NCBI GenBank assembly: GCA_035949375.1
Contig: DASZIG010000122.1
Location: 107,785 to 171,784, forward strand
Length of the DNA stretch: 64,000 bases
Source of the DNA: Gp13-AA77 sp035949375
Lineage (GTDB): Bacteria; Acidobacteriota; Terriglobia; UBA7540
Direction of reading: 5' to 3'
The notes under the pieces: generated by a model
The model's input: only the letters and a program-made list of their open reading frames with translations
What the model was told of the DNA's origin: nothing
Databases searched by the model: none
Part shown: piece by piece, positions 16,274-25,132 of the stretch
Numbering within the stretch: the first letter of the stretch is position 1
How the letters are laid out: each line of letters starts with the position of its first letter
Program-made: the position numbers and the translations under genes

Positions 16274-17524
16274 ATGGAACCGGATCAAATCTGTCCTGCC
16301 TGCGGACACGCAATACCCGCCGGCGAGCCCGACTGCCCGCGCTGCCGGCGGAACCTGTTTCTCCGCCCGGACGCCATCCTCCTTCTGACCCTGGCCGGCC
16401 TGCTCGCGCTTTTCATAGTCACGGGCTTTGCCGTTCGCATGTACCACGCGAAGTATGCGGCCCTCGGCCTCGAGTGGTACAACCGGGGCCAGGCCGACCT
16501 CGGCGCGGGTCGCGTGGAGCAGGCGGTTGTCGATTTCCGCACGGCCCTGGTCTACGGGCGCGACCAAGACCTTTATGACCTCCGCCTGGCGCAGGCCCTG
16601 GACGCCGCCGGCCGCACCGAAGAGGCCAAGGCGTACCTGACGAGCCTATGGGAGCGCGACCCCGGCAACGCGCAGGTGAACCTGGAACTCGGCCGCCTGG
16701 CGGCGCGCGCCGGAAACACTGAGGAGGCTCTGCGTTACTATCACAGCGCCATGTACGACGATTGGGGCAGCCGGGACCCGGCAGAGGCGCGGCGAACCGT
16801 GCGGCTCGAGCTTTACCGCTTCCTCATGCGGCAGGGCGACCGCGCCCAGGCCCAATCGGAGCTGGTGGCGATGGCCGCTCTGCTGCCTCCTGACCCGGCG
16901 CTTTACACCCAGGTAGGCCGGCTTTTCATGGAGGTAGACGACTACGCGCGCGCGGCTTCGGAGTTTGAGGACGCGCTCAAGCTCGACCGCAACGCCGGCG
17001 AGGCCGCCGTGGCGGGCGCGGGGGAAGCTGAGTTTCATCTCGGGAACTACGGCCTGGCCCGATACGATCTCGAGCGCGCGCTCCGCGAAAAGCCGGACGA
17101 TGCGCGGACAAAAGAGCTGAGAGACCTGCTGGACGAGGCGAGCCTGGTGCTGGGTGCGGACCCGTTCGATTCGCGCCTGTCGCTCGTGGAGCGCAATCGT
17201 CGCGCCATCGAGGCATTCGATCAGGCGGTGCGCCGGCTGGCGGCGTGCGGCGTGCCGATCGGTAAGACTGCGCCGTCGGGCGGGCCCGCGCCCGGCGCTC
17301 CGGCCCCGGCAAGCCCCCGTCTCGCGGAGCTCGCGGATCGCGCGCGAGCGTTACAGCCCGAGGTCGAGGCCGGCACGCTTCGCGGCAATCCGGATCTCGT
17401 CACCAAAATCATGAATGTCGTCTTTGACGTCGAGCAGACCCCGGCCGAGTCCTGCGGCCCGCCCGAGCCGTTCGATCGCGCGCTGGTGCTGCTCGCGGCA
17501 CGGCGTGGGAGCGCTGAGAAATGA
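16274..17524 (+). CDS. Zinc-ribbon, transmembrane, TPR-repeat protein
   Basis: A 416-residue membrane protein. Residues 7-24 hold a zinc ribbon (C7, C10, C21, C24: ICPACGHAI and DCPRCRRN), residues ~33-55 a single transmembrane helix, and residues ~60-300 at least six tetratricopeptide-like repeats (for example AGRVEQAVVDFRTAL and DYARAASEFEDALKLD). The layout suggests a cytoplasmic ribbon and an extracytoplasmic TPR scaffold. A Pro/Ala/Gly linker near residue 340 precedes a short C-terminal helix set. Its stop overlaps the ClC channel start (ATGA at 17521), so the two are translationally coupled. Function is otherwise unknown. Confidence 0.83.
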   Translation: MEPDQICPACGHAIPAGEPDCPRCRRNLFLRPDAILLLTLAGLLALFIVTGFAVRMYHAKYAALGLEWYNRGQADLGAGRVEQAVVDFRTALVYGRDQDLYDLRLAQALDAAGRTEEAKAYLTSLWERDPGNAQVNLELGRLAARAGNTEEALRYYHSAMYDDWGSRDPAEARRTVRLELYRFLMRQGDRAQAQSELVAMAALLPPDPALYTQVGRLFMEVDDYARAASEFEDALKLDRNAGEAAVAGAGEAEFHLGNYGLARYDLERALREKPDDARTKELRDLLDEASLVLGADPFDSRLSLVERNRRAIEAFDQAVRRLAACGVPIGKTAPSGGPAPGAPAPASPRLAELADRARALQPEVEAGTLRGNPDLVTKIMNVVFDVEQTPAESCGPPEPFDRALVLLAARRGSAEK

Positions 17525-19308
17525 GCGAGGCCGCAGCGAATCCCGGGGGCGGCGCCGCCGCTCTGCCCGACTCCGGCCCGGAGCCCATCGCGGTCTCCCG
17601 GCCGGGCTGGACCCGGCGCGCTCTCGAACATCTGCACGTCGTCAGGATGAAAGAAGGCCAGCTTTTTCTGTTCCTGGCCATGCTGATTGGGGTCTTTTCC
17701 GGCCTTCTGGTCGTTTGCTTTCAGATCACAATCAACTGGGTCCGCCTCTGGCTGCTCGGCTCCGCCCTGGCGCCCTCGCCGTTGCGCCTGATTCTGGTGC
17801 CGGCCGCGGCAGGGCTCGCGGTTGCGTTTCTGGTCATGAAGGTCTTCCCGGACGTGCGCGGTAGCGGGGTGAATCAGACCAAGGCGGCCGTTTATGCCTC
17901 GAACGGCCACATCCCTTTCACCACCGTCGCCGGAAAGTTTATCACCTGCGCTCTCGCCATCGGCAGCGGACAGTCGCTCGGCCCCGAGGACCCGTCGCTG
18001 CAGATCGGAGCCGGATTCGCTTCCTGGCTGGGAAGGCGGCTACGCATCTCGCGCGACAAAGTCCGGCTGATTGCGCCCGTGGGCGCCGCGGCAGGCCTGG
18101 CCGCCGCCTTCAACGCCCCGATTTCTTCGGTGCTTTTCGTCATCGAGGAAGTGATCGGAAGGTGGAACGCCGGGGTGCTCGGCGCAATCGTGCTGGCGGC
18201 GCTCTCGAGCGTGGTCGTGATGAGGAATTTTCTCGGCTCCGAGCCGCTGTTCCGCGTCACCAGCTATCGCCTGGGCCATCCGTCGGAACTGGTCGCCTAC
18301 GCGGTGCTGGGGCTGGCCGGCGGCTTCGCGGCCGTGGTCTTCACCCGCCTCATCGCCGCCCTGCGTCCCCGTCTCATGGGCCTTCCGCGGCGCACGCACT
18401 ATTTTCAGCCGGCGGTCGCCGGCCTCTTCGTGGGCCTGATCGGCCTCGCCTTTCCCCAGGTGCTCGGTGCGGGCTATGAAACCATCGACCAGGCCATGCA
18501 CGGCCAATACGTCTGGCAGATGCTGGCCCTGCTGGCCCTGGCCAAAATCGCCGCCACCGTCATCTCGTTTTCGAGCGGCGCGCCGGGCGGGATGTTCGCG
18601 CCCTCGCTGTTTGTGGGCGCCATGCTCGGCGGCGCGGTGGGCGGGGTGGAGCGCCACTTCTTCCCCGGCCTTACCGGCTCGGTGGGCGCCTACGCGCTGG
18701 TGGGCATGGGGACGGTGTTTGCGGGCTTCCTGCGAGCGCCCATGACTTCGGTCTTCATGGTGCTCGAGCTGAGCGGGAATTATTCCATCATCGTGCCCGT
18801 CATGATCTCCAATGCAATAGCCTACATCATTAGCCGACGGTACCAGAAGGTGCCGATCTTCGACCTGCTCTCGCGGCAGGAAGGCATGGACCTCCCTTCC
18901 ATGGAAGCGCAACGCGAAGAAGCCACGCTGCGCGTGGAAATCGCGCTTCGAGCCTACACGGCGCCTCTGCTGCACGGCGAGCAATCCGTCGGCGAGGCGC
19001 TCCGTCTGCTCGCGAACTCCCCCGAGCAGTACTTCCTGGTCGACCAGGGCGCGCAGGGTTGGAGCATGACCACCCTGGAACGTCTCCAGATCCTCGCCGG
19101 GCAGGGCAAGGACGCGAGCCTGCTCCGGGACTCGCCCAATCCGCAGCGCCTGCCGCACGTTCATCCGGACCAGTCTCTGGAAGTCGCACTGCGCCGCATC
19201 GGCGACTACCCGTTGCTGCCCGTGATCAGCCGCGTCGACCTGCGCCACCTGGAAGGCGTGGTGACGCTCGAAGACATCCTGCGGGTGTACCGGACCTCGC
19301 TGGCCTGA
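17521..19308 (+). CDS. ClC-family chloride channel/transporter with CBS-like C-terminus
   Basis: A 595-residue integral membrane protein of the voltage-gated chloride channel family. Conserved anion-site segments are GSGQSLGPEDPSLQIGA in the second selectivity region, GAAAGLAAAFNAPISSVLFVIEE in part, and GAPGGMFAPSLFVGAMLGG. About ten hydrophobic helices span residues 45-445; the last ~120 residues (HGEQSVGEAL onward, ending GVVTLEDILRVY) form a CBS-pair-like regulatory domain. It overlaps the TPR gene by 4 bp. The exact ion coupling (channel or H+/Cl- antiporter) is not decided here: the first selectivity segment has Gln-Ser where many antiporters have Gly-Glu-Gly. Confidence 0.92.
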   Translation: MSEAAANPGGGAAALPDSGPEPIAVSRPGWTRRALEHLHVVRMKEGQLFLFLAMLIGVFSGLLVVCFQITINWVRLWLLGSALAPSPLRLILVPAAAGLAVAFLVMKVFPDVRGSGVNQTKAAVYASNGHIPFTTVAGKFITCALAIGSGQSLGPEDPSLQIGAGFASWLGRRLRISRDKVRLIAPVGAAAGLAAAFNAPISSVLFVIEEVIGRWNAGVLGAIVLAALSSVVVMRNFLGSEPLFRVTSYRLGHPSELVAYAVLGLAGGFAAVVFTRLIAALRPRLMGLPRRTHYFQPAVAGLFVGLIGLAFPQVLGAGYETIDQAMHGQYVWQMLALLALAKIAATVISFSSGAPGGMFAPSLFVGAMLGGAVGGVERHFFPGLTGSVGAYALVGMGTVFAGFLRAPMTSVFMVLELSGNYSIIVPVMISNAIAYIISRRYQKVPIFDLLSRQEGMDLPSMEAQREEATLRVEIALRAYTAPLLHGEQSVGEALRLLANSPEQYFLVDQGAQGWSMTTLERLQILAGQGKDASLLRDSPNPQRLPHVHPDQSLEVALRRIGDYPLLPVISRVDLRHLEGVVTLEDILRVYRTSLA

Positions 19309-19388
19309 CCGTACCAAACACCGGACGTAATTCCATTGGAAATGGGGATTCCCCGAAAGCTCAACGGGACTATTGAAGGAAGGCTTTT

Positions 19389-19578
19389 GCGGCTATGCCG
19401 CCCTGCTGTGCGGAAAGGCTATGCCTTTCCGGTGCTTGAGCCCTCCTCATTGTCTCTTGAGTTTTGCGGCTCTGCCGCAAAGCGGCAGGGCCGCAAAACG
19501 GCCCATCGAAAAAGAGGAGGGTGGGGCTCGGCCTCGGAAAGGCATAGCCTTTCCGAACAGCAGAGCGGCGGAGCCGCC
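19389..19578. repeat. Nested inverted repeat (large palindromic element)
   Basis: Outer arms at about 19389-19444 and 19516-19578 are imperfect reverse complements containing GGAAAGGCTATGCCTTTCC and GGAAAGGCATAGCCTTTCC, which are themselves palindromes. An inner hairpin at 19461-19499 has 18-bp arms (GTTTTGCGGCTCTGCCGC and its complement, one mismatch) and an AAA loop. The element fills the gap between the convergent ClC and APC genes and may end both transcripts. Confidence 0.85.
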
Positions 19579-19580
19579 GA

Positions 19581-20966
19581 TTACAAGGTGATGGACCTGG
19601 CCTGGAACGGCCATTCGCGGCGGGACCGGGCGCGGACGAAGTAAAATGCGCTGCCCGCCACGAGCACCGCGAAGGCGAAGATCAGCGATCGGGGGGCGGC
19701 CGTGGCCAGCACGTAGATCCAGCCCGCGATCGAGATCAGGCCGGGCAGCGGGTAGAACCACATCCGGAACGGACGTTCGAGGCCGGGACGGCGCCGGCGC
19801 AGGACGAAGAATCCGATGGTCTGGGGCAGGTATTGGATGAGCACTCGAGTGGCGATGAGGCTGCCGATGACCTCATTCAACCGGCCCAGGCTGAATACCG
19901 AAGCGATCACGCCGAGCACGATCAGCGACACGTAGGGGAATCGCCCTTCCGGATGCAGGCGGCCGAAGACGCGGAAGAAATTGCCGTCCAGGGCGGCGGC
20001 GTAAGGGATGCGCGAGTAGCCGAGCAGCAGGGAAAACACCGACGAGAACGCGATCCACAGCAACAGCAGGGTCATGGCTTTGCCGGCCGCCGCGCCCTCG
20101 AGCAGCCCGATGTAATCGGAGGCCACGAATTTGGTATGGAGCAGGCGCTCGAGAGGCATCACGCTCAGGAACGATGACGTCATCAGCACGTAAAGCGCGC
20201 CGACCGTGGCGATGGAGAACAGGATGGCGCGCGGAATCACGCGGCCCGGATCGCGAATCTCTTCCGCCAGGTAGCAGACGTTGTAGTAGCCGAAGTAGTC
20301 GTAGAGCGCGTAGAGCGTGGCGTGGCCGAGCGCCGCCCAGAACGCCCAACTCATCGAAGCGGCGCCCGGCGCGCTGAGCAGGCGCGCTGCGCTCAAATGA
20401 GGCAGCCCGGAAACAACGATCCAGAGGCATCCCCCCAACACGCCGACGGCCAGCACGATCGATAGATTCCCGATGGCGCCGATGTGGCGGTAGAGCAGGA
20501 CCACCAGGAGCAGGGGAAAGAGCCCAGCCAGCGCGCGCTCGCCCCAGGCGGGCATGCCGGGCGCGAGGTAGTGGCAGTAATTCGCGAAGCCGATGCTGCC
20601 GCTCGCGACCGAGAGCGGCGCCGAGAACATGATCTGCCAGACCATCAGAAACGAGAGCCAGCGTCCGGCGCCGGCGGGTCCGAAAGCCTCGCGCAGATAG
20701 TTGTAGCTGCCGCCGGCCTTGGGAAAGGCCGCGCCCAGCTCAGCCCAGACCAGTCCGTCGGAAAAGGCGATGGCCGCCCCTACGAACCAGGCCAGCAGCG
20801 CTCGCGGGCCGCCCATGGTGGCGAGAAGCAGCGGAATGGTGATGTAGGGTCCGATGCCCACCATGTCGGTGATGGCGAGCGCCGTGGACTGGGCGAGTCC
20901 GAGCTCGCGCCGCAGATGGGGGGCTTCCGGCGCCGTGCCGCGGAGCGAGGCGGGAATCTGGACCAT
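19581..20966 (-). CDS. APC-family amino acid permease
   Basis: A 461-residue transporter of the amino acid-polyamine-organocation superfamily with about 12 hydrophobic helices. The first helix has the hallmark MVGIGPYITIPLLLATMGG in part, followed by the helix-2/3 segment AELGAAFPKAGGSYNYLREAFG in part and the later YFGYYNVCYLAEEIRDPGRVIPRA in part. It likely imports an amino acid or amine by proton or sodium coupling; substrate cannot be inferred. It is the last gene of a minus-strand run that starts at arsA, 15 bp after the metallophosphoesterase. Confidence 0.9.
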   Translation of the reverse strand: MVQIPASLRGTAPEAPHLRRELGLAQSTALAITDMVGIGPYITIPLLLATMGGPRALLAWFVGAAIAFSDGLVWAELGAAFPKAGGSYNYLREAFGPAGAGRWLSFLMVWQIMFSAPLSVASGSIGFANYCHYLAPGMPAWGERALAGLFPLLLVVLLYRHIGAIGNLSIVLAVGVLGGCLWIVVSGLPHLSAARLLSAPGAASMSWAFWAALGHATLYALYDYFGYYNVCYLAEEIRDPGRVIPRAILFSIATVGALYVLMTSSFLSVMPLERLLHTKFVASDYIGLLEGAAAGKAMTLLLLWIAFSSVFSLLLGYSRIPYAAALDGNFFRVFGRLHPEGRFPYVSLIVLGVIASVFSLGRLNEVIGSLIATRVLIQYLPQTIGFFVLRRRRPGLERPFRMWFYPLPGLISIAGWIYVLATAAPRSLIFAFAVLVAGSAFYFVRARSRREWPFQARSITL

Positions 20967-20981
20967 GACGTGGAGGGCGCC

Positions 20982-21968
20982 TCAGTTCGGGTTGGGAGCG
21001 GAACGGCCCCGGCGCAGGCGCAGACAAGCGATCTCCGGAGGGCAATCGAAGCGAATGGGCACGATCACCTTGCCGATCCCGCGGCTGACGTAGATCTGCG
21101 TTCCGTTCAGCCGGTTCCAGCCCTCCACGAATCGCTCCCCGAGCTTGGAGCGGTAGAGATGCCGGAATCCGGGCACGCGCACCTGCCCGCCATGAGTATG
21201 TCCGGAGAGCACCAGGTCGATGGAATAACGGGAAGCCTGCCAGATGCCGAGCGGATTGTGGCAGAGCAGAATCTTGGCGTCGCGCGCCGGTACGGCCTTG
21301 AGCGCCGCCGGCAGATCGTCCGAACTCCACCACAGGTCGTCCACGCCCAGGATCCACAGCGTTTCGCCCGCGGCCCGCAGGGGACGACGGGAGTTGCGCA
21401 GCACGCGGATGCGATGCGACCGCAACGCGCGTGTGATCTCCTCGGCGTCCACCTGGAAATCGTGATTGCCGAGCACAGCATACACACCGTGCCGGGCCCG
21501 CAACTTGCCGAGCGCCCGCGCCACGGGATGGATGTAAGCCGGCGAGAAGGTGACGTAATCGCCGGTGAGCGCGACGAGGTCCGGCTCCAGATGGTTGGCG
21601 AGATAGACCGCCCGCTCGACCTCTTCGAGCGGGGTGAACAGGCTGTGGTGGATGTCGGTGAGGTGAACGATGCGCAGCCCGTCGAAAGCGGCGGGAAGAC
21701 GGCGCAGCGCGATGACGGTCTCGGTAATCTCCGGATCGGCGGCCCACGGCGGCCGCGAAGCTGCCGCGTCGGCGAGGCCCAGCGACAACATCGTCAAACC
21801 TGGGCGCCGCAGCAGCCGGCGCGGACGACGGACAAGGCGGGACGTCCGCGTTGCCCGGCGGGCCGGGCCTGCCTTTTCGTCCGGCGGCTCGGCGGCGTCC
21901 GCGTCGAGCAGGGTGATCAGCTTTCGCCGGTCACGAAGCCAGGCTCGCGCTGTCAACGCAGGACTCAT
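20982..21968 (-). CDS. Calcineurin-like metallophosphoesterase (YkuE/LpxG-like)
   Basis: A 328-residue dinuclear metallophosphoesterase. All five metal motifs are visible: HLTDIHHS (D105, H107), LVALTGDYV, VLGNHDF, LLCHNPLG and VLSGHTHGGQVRVPG. The basic, partly hydrophobic N-terminus (residues 45-66) probably attaches it to the membrane, as in YkuE-type phosphodiesterases and UDP-2,3-diacylglucosamine hydrolases. Genes on both sides are close (7 and 15 bp), so it belongs to the same transcript as suhB and the permease. The substrate is not determined. Confidence 0.9.
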   Translation of the reverse strand: MSPALTARAWLRDRRKLITLLDADAAEPPDEKAGPARRATRTSRLVRRPRRLLRRPGLTMLSLGLADAAASRPPWAADPEITETVIALRRLPAAFDGLRIVHLTDIHHSLFTPLEEVERAVYLANHLEPDLVALTGDYVTFSPAYIHPVARALGKLRARHGVYAVLGNHDFQVDAEEITRALRSHRIRVLRNSRRPLRAAGETLWILGVDDLWWSSDDLPAALKAVPARDAKILLCHNPLGIWQASRYSIDLVLSGHTHGGQVRVPGFRHLYRSKLGERFVEGWNRLNGTQIYVSRGIGKVIVPIRFDCPPEIACLRLRRGRSAPNPN

Positions 21969-21975
21969 GGATGCT

Positions 21976-22797
21976 TCATTTGCTCGCTGCTTCCGGCGCG
22001 TCGGCGGGTTGCGGAACGCACTCGGGAGCGGGTTCGCTGAACACGGCCATCATCTGCTCATGCACCAGGCCGTTCGACGCGAAGACTTCACGTCCCAGCA
22101 GCTCAAAGGGTCCACCGGTGAGATCGGTTATGCGCCCGCCCGCTTCGGTCACGAGCAGGCTTCCCGCCGCCTTGTCCCAGGAATTCAGCTTCAGCTCCCA
22201 GAAGCCCTCGAAGCGGCCGGCGGCCACGGAACACAAATCGAGCGCCGCCGAACCCGCGCGCCGCACACCGTGCGTGAGCCGGGTGAAGCGGTAATACAGT
22301 TGGATGTTCAGCTCGTGGTCCCGCATGAAGGGCGGAAAACCCGTCGCCACCAGGCTCTCACTGAGGTGCGCGCACTTCGAGACGTGGATGCGCTGCTGGT
22401 TGAGGTAGGCGCCCGACCCGCGCTCGGCCGTGAAAAGCTCGTCGCGCGTGGGGTCATAAACCACGCCGGCGATCACCTCGTTGCGGAAGGCGATCCCGAG
22501 CGACACACAATAGACCGGAAACCCGTGGGCGAAGTTGGTTGTGCCGTCGAGCGGATCGACATACCAGCAATAATCGGAGTCCGTCTTCTGCCCGCCGCCT
22601 TCCTCACTCACAATCGCGTGCCGGGGAAAACGGCTCCGCAGGCGCTCCACGATCAGCTCTTCCGATCGGCGATCGACCTCGGTGACGATGTCGGAGGGGC
22701 GCTTGTAATGGATCTCGTGCGGCCGATGCGAGAGCTGGGCGATCAGCGCGCCGGCTTCGCGCGCGATCTCGACCGCACTGGCAAGATAACTCTCCAT
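21976..22797 (-). CDS. suhB: Inositol monophosphatase family protein
   Basis: A 273-residue Mg2+/Li+-type phosphatase from the ATG ending at 22797 (MESYLASAVEIAREAG). The metal ligands are in VSEEGGG (E65, E66) and DPLDGTTNFAHGFP (D81, D84), with the final Asp in SWDKAAGSLLVTEAGG. It would dephosphorylate inositol-1-phosphate or a related sugar phosphate, and bacterial SuhB can also act in rRNA antitermination. The open frame extends 30 codons further upstream, but that part is Arg/Ser-rich and not family-like. It sits between the MoaD-MoaE fusion and the metallophosphoesterase. Confidence 0.92.
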   Translation of the reverse strand: MESYLASAVEIAREAGALIAQLSHRPHEIHYKRPSDIVTEVDRRSEELIVERLRSRFPRHAIVSEEGGGQKTDSDYCWYVDPLDGTTNFAHGFPVYCVSLGIAFRNEVIAGVVYDPTRDELFTAERGSGAYLNQQRIHVSKCAHLSESLVATGFPPFMRDHELNIQLYYRFTRLTHGVRRAGSAALDLCSVAAGRFEGFWELKLNSWDKAAGSLLVTEAGGRITDLTGGPFELLGREVFASNGLVHEQMMAVFSEPAPECVPQPADAPEAASK

Positions 22798-22858
22798 AGT
22801 ATGGACTGGATGGTCCGGCGGCGAGATTCGCGCCCGCGCCGGGCTTCGTGCCGTCCCC

Positions 22859-23611
22859 CTATTTGATGACCGCGCCCTGCTGTTCACCTTCGGCCCAGAT
22901 GAACCCGTCCTCGAAGAATTCCTTCTTCCAGATGGGCACTACCTGCTTCAGGCGATCGATCAGGAACCGGCAGGCGTCGAAGGCCGGCCCACGGTGTGCG
23001 GCGGTAACGACAATCGTCACGCTGGTCTCGCCTATTTCGATGCGTCCCAGGCGATGCACGATGCCGATCCGGTCGACGGCGAATTTCGCGCGCGCTTCGC
23101 AGCCGATTTCGGTCATCTTCCTGACGGCCATCGATTCATAGGCCTCGTACTCCAGATACAGCGTGCGGCGCCCGCCGAGATGATTGCGCACGATTCCTTC
23201 GAACACCGCCACGGCGCCGTCCTCGGGCGCTTTCAAAGCGTCGGCGAGACTCGCGGTCGGAATCGGATCGCGCGTGAGGCGGAAGAAATCACCCGGGGAC
23301 ACCTCAAGAACGGGTTCTTCGCCGATCTCCGCACGGCCGCCTGGACCGTCCACCCCGGAGCTGTCGTGCCCGCCGCTGACCGGGGGAAGAAACGCCACTT
23401 CGTCTCCGTCGTTGAGCGGCCAGGAGCGCCCACGAAATTCTTCATTGACGGCGATCAGGAGGGAGCCGCTCATCTCGGCGAGGAGCGGGAAGAGCGCTTC
23501 ATACCGGCGCCGCAGTTGGCCGACCTCGGGACCATCGTCCCACTCGATCTGCTCTTCCGCCACACCCGTGACGTCGCGCGCCAGCCCAAAGAACATGACC
23601 CTGATCTTCAC
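22859..23611 (-). CDS. MoaD-MoaE fusion, molybdopterin synthase
   Basis: A 250-residue fusion. Residues 1-81 are a ubiquitin-like MoaD (VKIRVMFFGLARDVTG ... VAFLPPVSGG) ending in the diglycine G80-G81 that is normally the free thiocarboxylated C-terminus. Residues ~110-250 are MoaE with AVAVFEGIVRNHLGGR, the YEAYESMA segment, VHRLGRIEIGE, HRGPAFDACRFLID and PIWKKEFFEDG, which includes the catalytic lysines. The start is GTG at 23611; the longer frame to 23740 has no family similarity. Mycobacterial MoaX is a comparable fusion that is cleaved after its diglycine. Other molybdopterin genes are absent nearby. Confidence 0.92.
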   Translation of the reverse strand: MKIRVMFFGLARDVTGVAEEQIEWDDGPEVGQLRRRYEALFPLLAEMSGSLLIAVNEEFRGRSWPLNDGDEVAFLPPVSGGHDSSGVDGPGGRAEIGEEPVLEVSPGDFFRLTRDPIPTASLADALKAPEDGAVAVFEGIVRNHLGGRRTLYLEYEAYESMAVRKMTEIGCEARAKFAVDRIGIVHRLGRIEIGETSVTIVVTAAHRGPAFDACRFLIDRLKQVVPIWKKEFFEDGFIWAEGEQQGAVIK

Positions 23612-23682
23612 CCTTGCTACTCCAGACTGAAACGTCTTACCGAGCCACCCTCTCCCTATTGCGAGATGGCGACCGCGCTCTT

Positions 23683-23946
23683 TCAGTCTTTCACCTCGAT
23701 CTTCTTCATGGGCGATTGGCGATCTTCCTCGCGCAGGCACTCAATGGCCTCGTCCAGGAACGACCGCATGGCCTCCAGCACCTCGATGCCGGCGTTCCTC
23801 AGGTGACGCGCGGGCTCCGAAGCGCGATGGCGGCGGCGGCGCAGCAGGGGAAGAATCTCGCGCATGAACCACACCGCGAGCTGTGGAAACTCGGCCGCCG
23901 GTTCAGGCCGGGGTGCGGCCTTGCGATTTTGTCTTGGTTTCGGCAT
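23683..23946 (-). CDS. Small helical protein of unknown function encoded after ArsA
   Basis: An 87-residue basic protein (MPKPRQNRKAAPRPEP start) whose gene overlaps the 3' end of arsA by 44 bp in another frame. Two helical stretches are seen, QLAVWFMREILPLL and a longer RNAGIEVLEAMRSFLDEAIECLREED amphipathic helix in part. The N-terminal tail is rich in Lys, Arg and Pro. The overlap and shared strand indicate coupled expression with the ATPase. No family was recognised, and a role as a partner or client adaptor of ArsA is only a guess. Confidence 0.6.
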   Translation of the reverse strand: MPKPRQNRKAAPRPEPAAEFPQLAVWFMREILPLLRRRRHRASEPARHLRNAGIEVLEAMRSFLDEAIECLREEDRQSPMKKIEVKD

Positions 23947-25132
23947 CTTGTTTCCTCCCCAGGACCACCACCAGCTCGCCGTCCTTGACCCGTGCGCTGA
24001 GCGGCTCGAGATTTGCCATGCGCTGCGGCAACGCAACATGCCGCTTGACGGGACCGATGCGGACGATGAGCTCGTCCTGATTTTTGTGCAGATTAACGTC
24101 CTTGCCGGAAACGAAAGGCAGGCGCAGCCGGAGCTGGTACTGGCCGTCCACCTTCCGGAAGCGGTAAGGAGCCTCGTGGTAGAAGCACTCCGCGGGATCG
24201 CGATCTTGATAAAGTTTCCCGGCCAGCATCCGCAGGCGCTCGGCGCCCAGCACCTCGTCCTGGAACAGCGGCACGCGCCACACTTCGACAGGCGAAAAGA
24301 ACTCTTCGATGGCCTGAATCCAGCGCTCCTGGGTTTCGCGCCAGGCCGCGAAGAAGCTGTCGTGGATCCCGGCGGGCAGGATGCGGTTGACAATCACCGC
24401 GTCGACCGTCAGTCCGTAGAGACAGAAGAAAGTGAAAGCACGCTGTGTCTCCTTCAATACCATCTTCTCGGGGTTGGTCACGAGGCGCACGGTCGTGATC
24501 TTTGGATCGGCCAGCAGCTTGTCGATGCCTTCGAGCTTGTGGTACAGGTCCTGAAGATTCTGGAAGTAGCTGTCGCCGGGGAGCGGCACGGAGGTCATGG
24601 TGGCGAGCATGGGCCGCACCAGCTTGGCCACGCGGCGCTCCACCTTGAAGATTTTCGACATATACCACTCGAGGGTGGTGGGGATGCTAACGAAGCGCAG
24701 CGACTCGCCGGTGGGCGCGCAGTCGAGCAGGATCACGTCGTAGGTCTTCTCGCGCACGTACTGGTTCACGTAAAGAAGCGAACTCACCTCTTCCATGCCG
24801 GGAAAGATGGCCAACTCCTCGGCCAGCGTCTGCTCCAACCCGGAGACGTTCAGCAGGCCCGCCACGTAAGCGTAAACCGCGTCCCAGTGCCGCGCGATCT
24901 CCTCCTGGACGTCCACTTCCTGAATCCAGAGATTCTTGTCCACGCTCACCGCGCGCCCGGCCTCGTGGTCCATCAGGGAACGGTCGAGATCGAAGCTGTC
25001 GCTCAAGGAGTGGGCGGGATCGACCGACATCACCAGCGTCCGGTAACCGCGGCGCGCGAGTTCCAGTCCGGTGGCGGCCGAAATGCTCGTCTTTCCCACA
25101 CCGCCCTTGCCGCTGTAAAGAATAATGCGCAT
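23903..25132 (-). CDS. ArsA/Get3-like anion-transporting ATPase
   Basis: A 409-residue single-domain ATPase of the ArsA/GET3 group. The deviant Walker A KGGVGKTS is at residues 9-16, the switch I region SVDPAHSLSDSF follows, and the Asp of DCAPTGESLRF completes the site. The C-terminal ~90 residues (RLRLPFVSGKDVNLHKNQDELIVRIG in part) form an alpha-crystallin-like/Hsp20-like beta domain seen in many bacterial ArsA homologs. No arsB or arsR gene is nearby and no cysteine triad is evident, so arsenite extrusion is less likely than a chaperone-type role. It leads the minus-strand gene run. Confidence 0.88.
   Translation of the reverse strand: MRIILYSGKGGVGKTSISAATGLELARRGYRTLVMSVDPAHSLSDSFDLDRSLMDHEAGRAVSVDKNLWIQEVDVQEEIARHWDAVYAYVAGLLNVSGLEQTLAEELAIFPGMEEVSSLLYVNQYVREKTYDVILLDCAPTGESLRFVSIPTTLEWYMSKIFKVERRVAKLVRPMLATMTSVPLPGDSYFQNLQDLYHKLEGIDKLLADPKITTVRLVTNPEKMVLKETQRAFTFFCLYGLTVDAVIVNRILPAGIHDSFFAAWRETQERWIQAIEEFFSPVEVWRVPLFQDEVLGAERLRMLAGKLYQDRDPAECFYHEAPYRFRKVDGQYQLRLRLPFVSGKDVNLHKNQDELIVRIGPVKRHVALPQRMANLEPLSARVKDGELVVVLGRKQDAETKTKSQGRTPA

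Noticed and set aside
18040..19317. A 425-codon minus-strand frame opposite the ClC gene
   Set aside because: His/Gln/Arg-rich antisense translation of a membrane protein gene; no motif.
23903..25132. Arsenic resistance role for the ArsA-like ATPase
   Set aside because: Single domain, no arsB/arsR/arsC nearby, and no obvious cysteine triad for arsenite.
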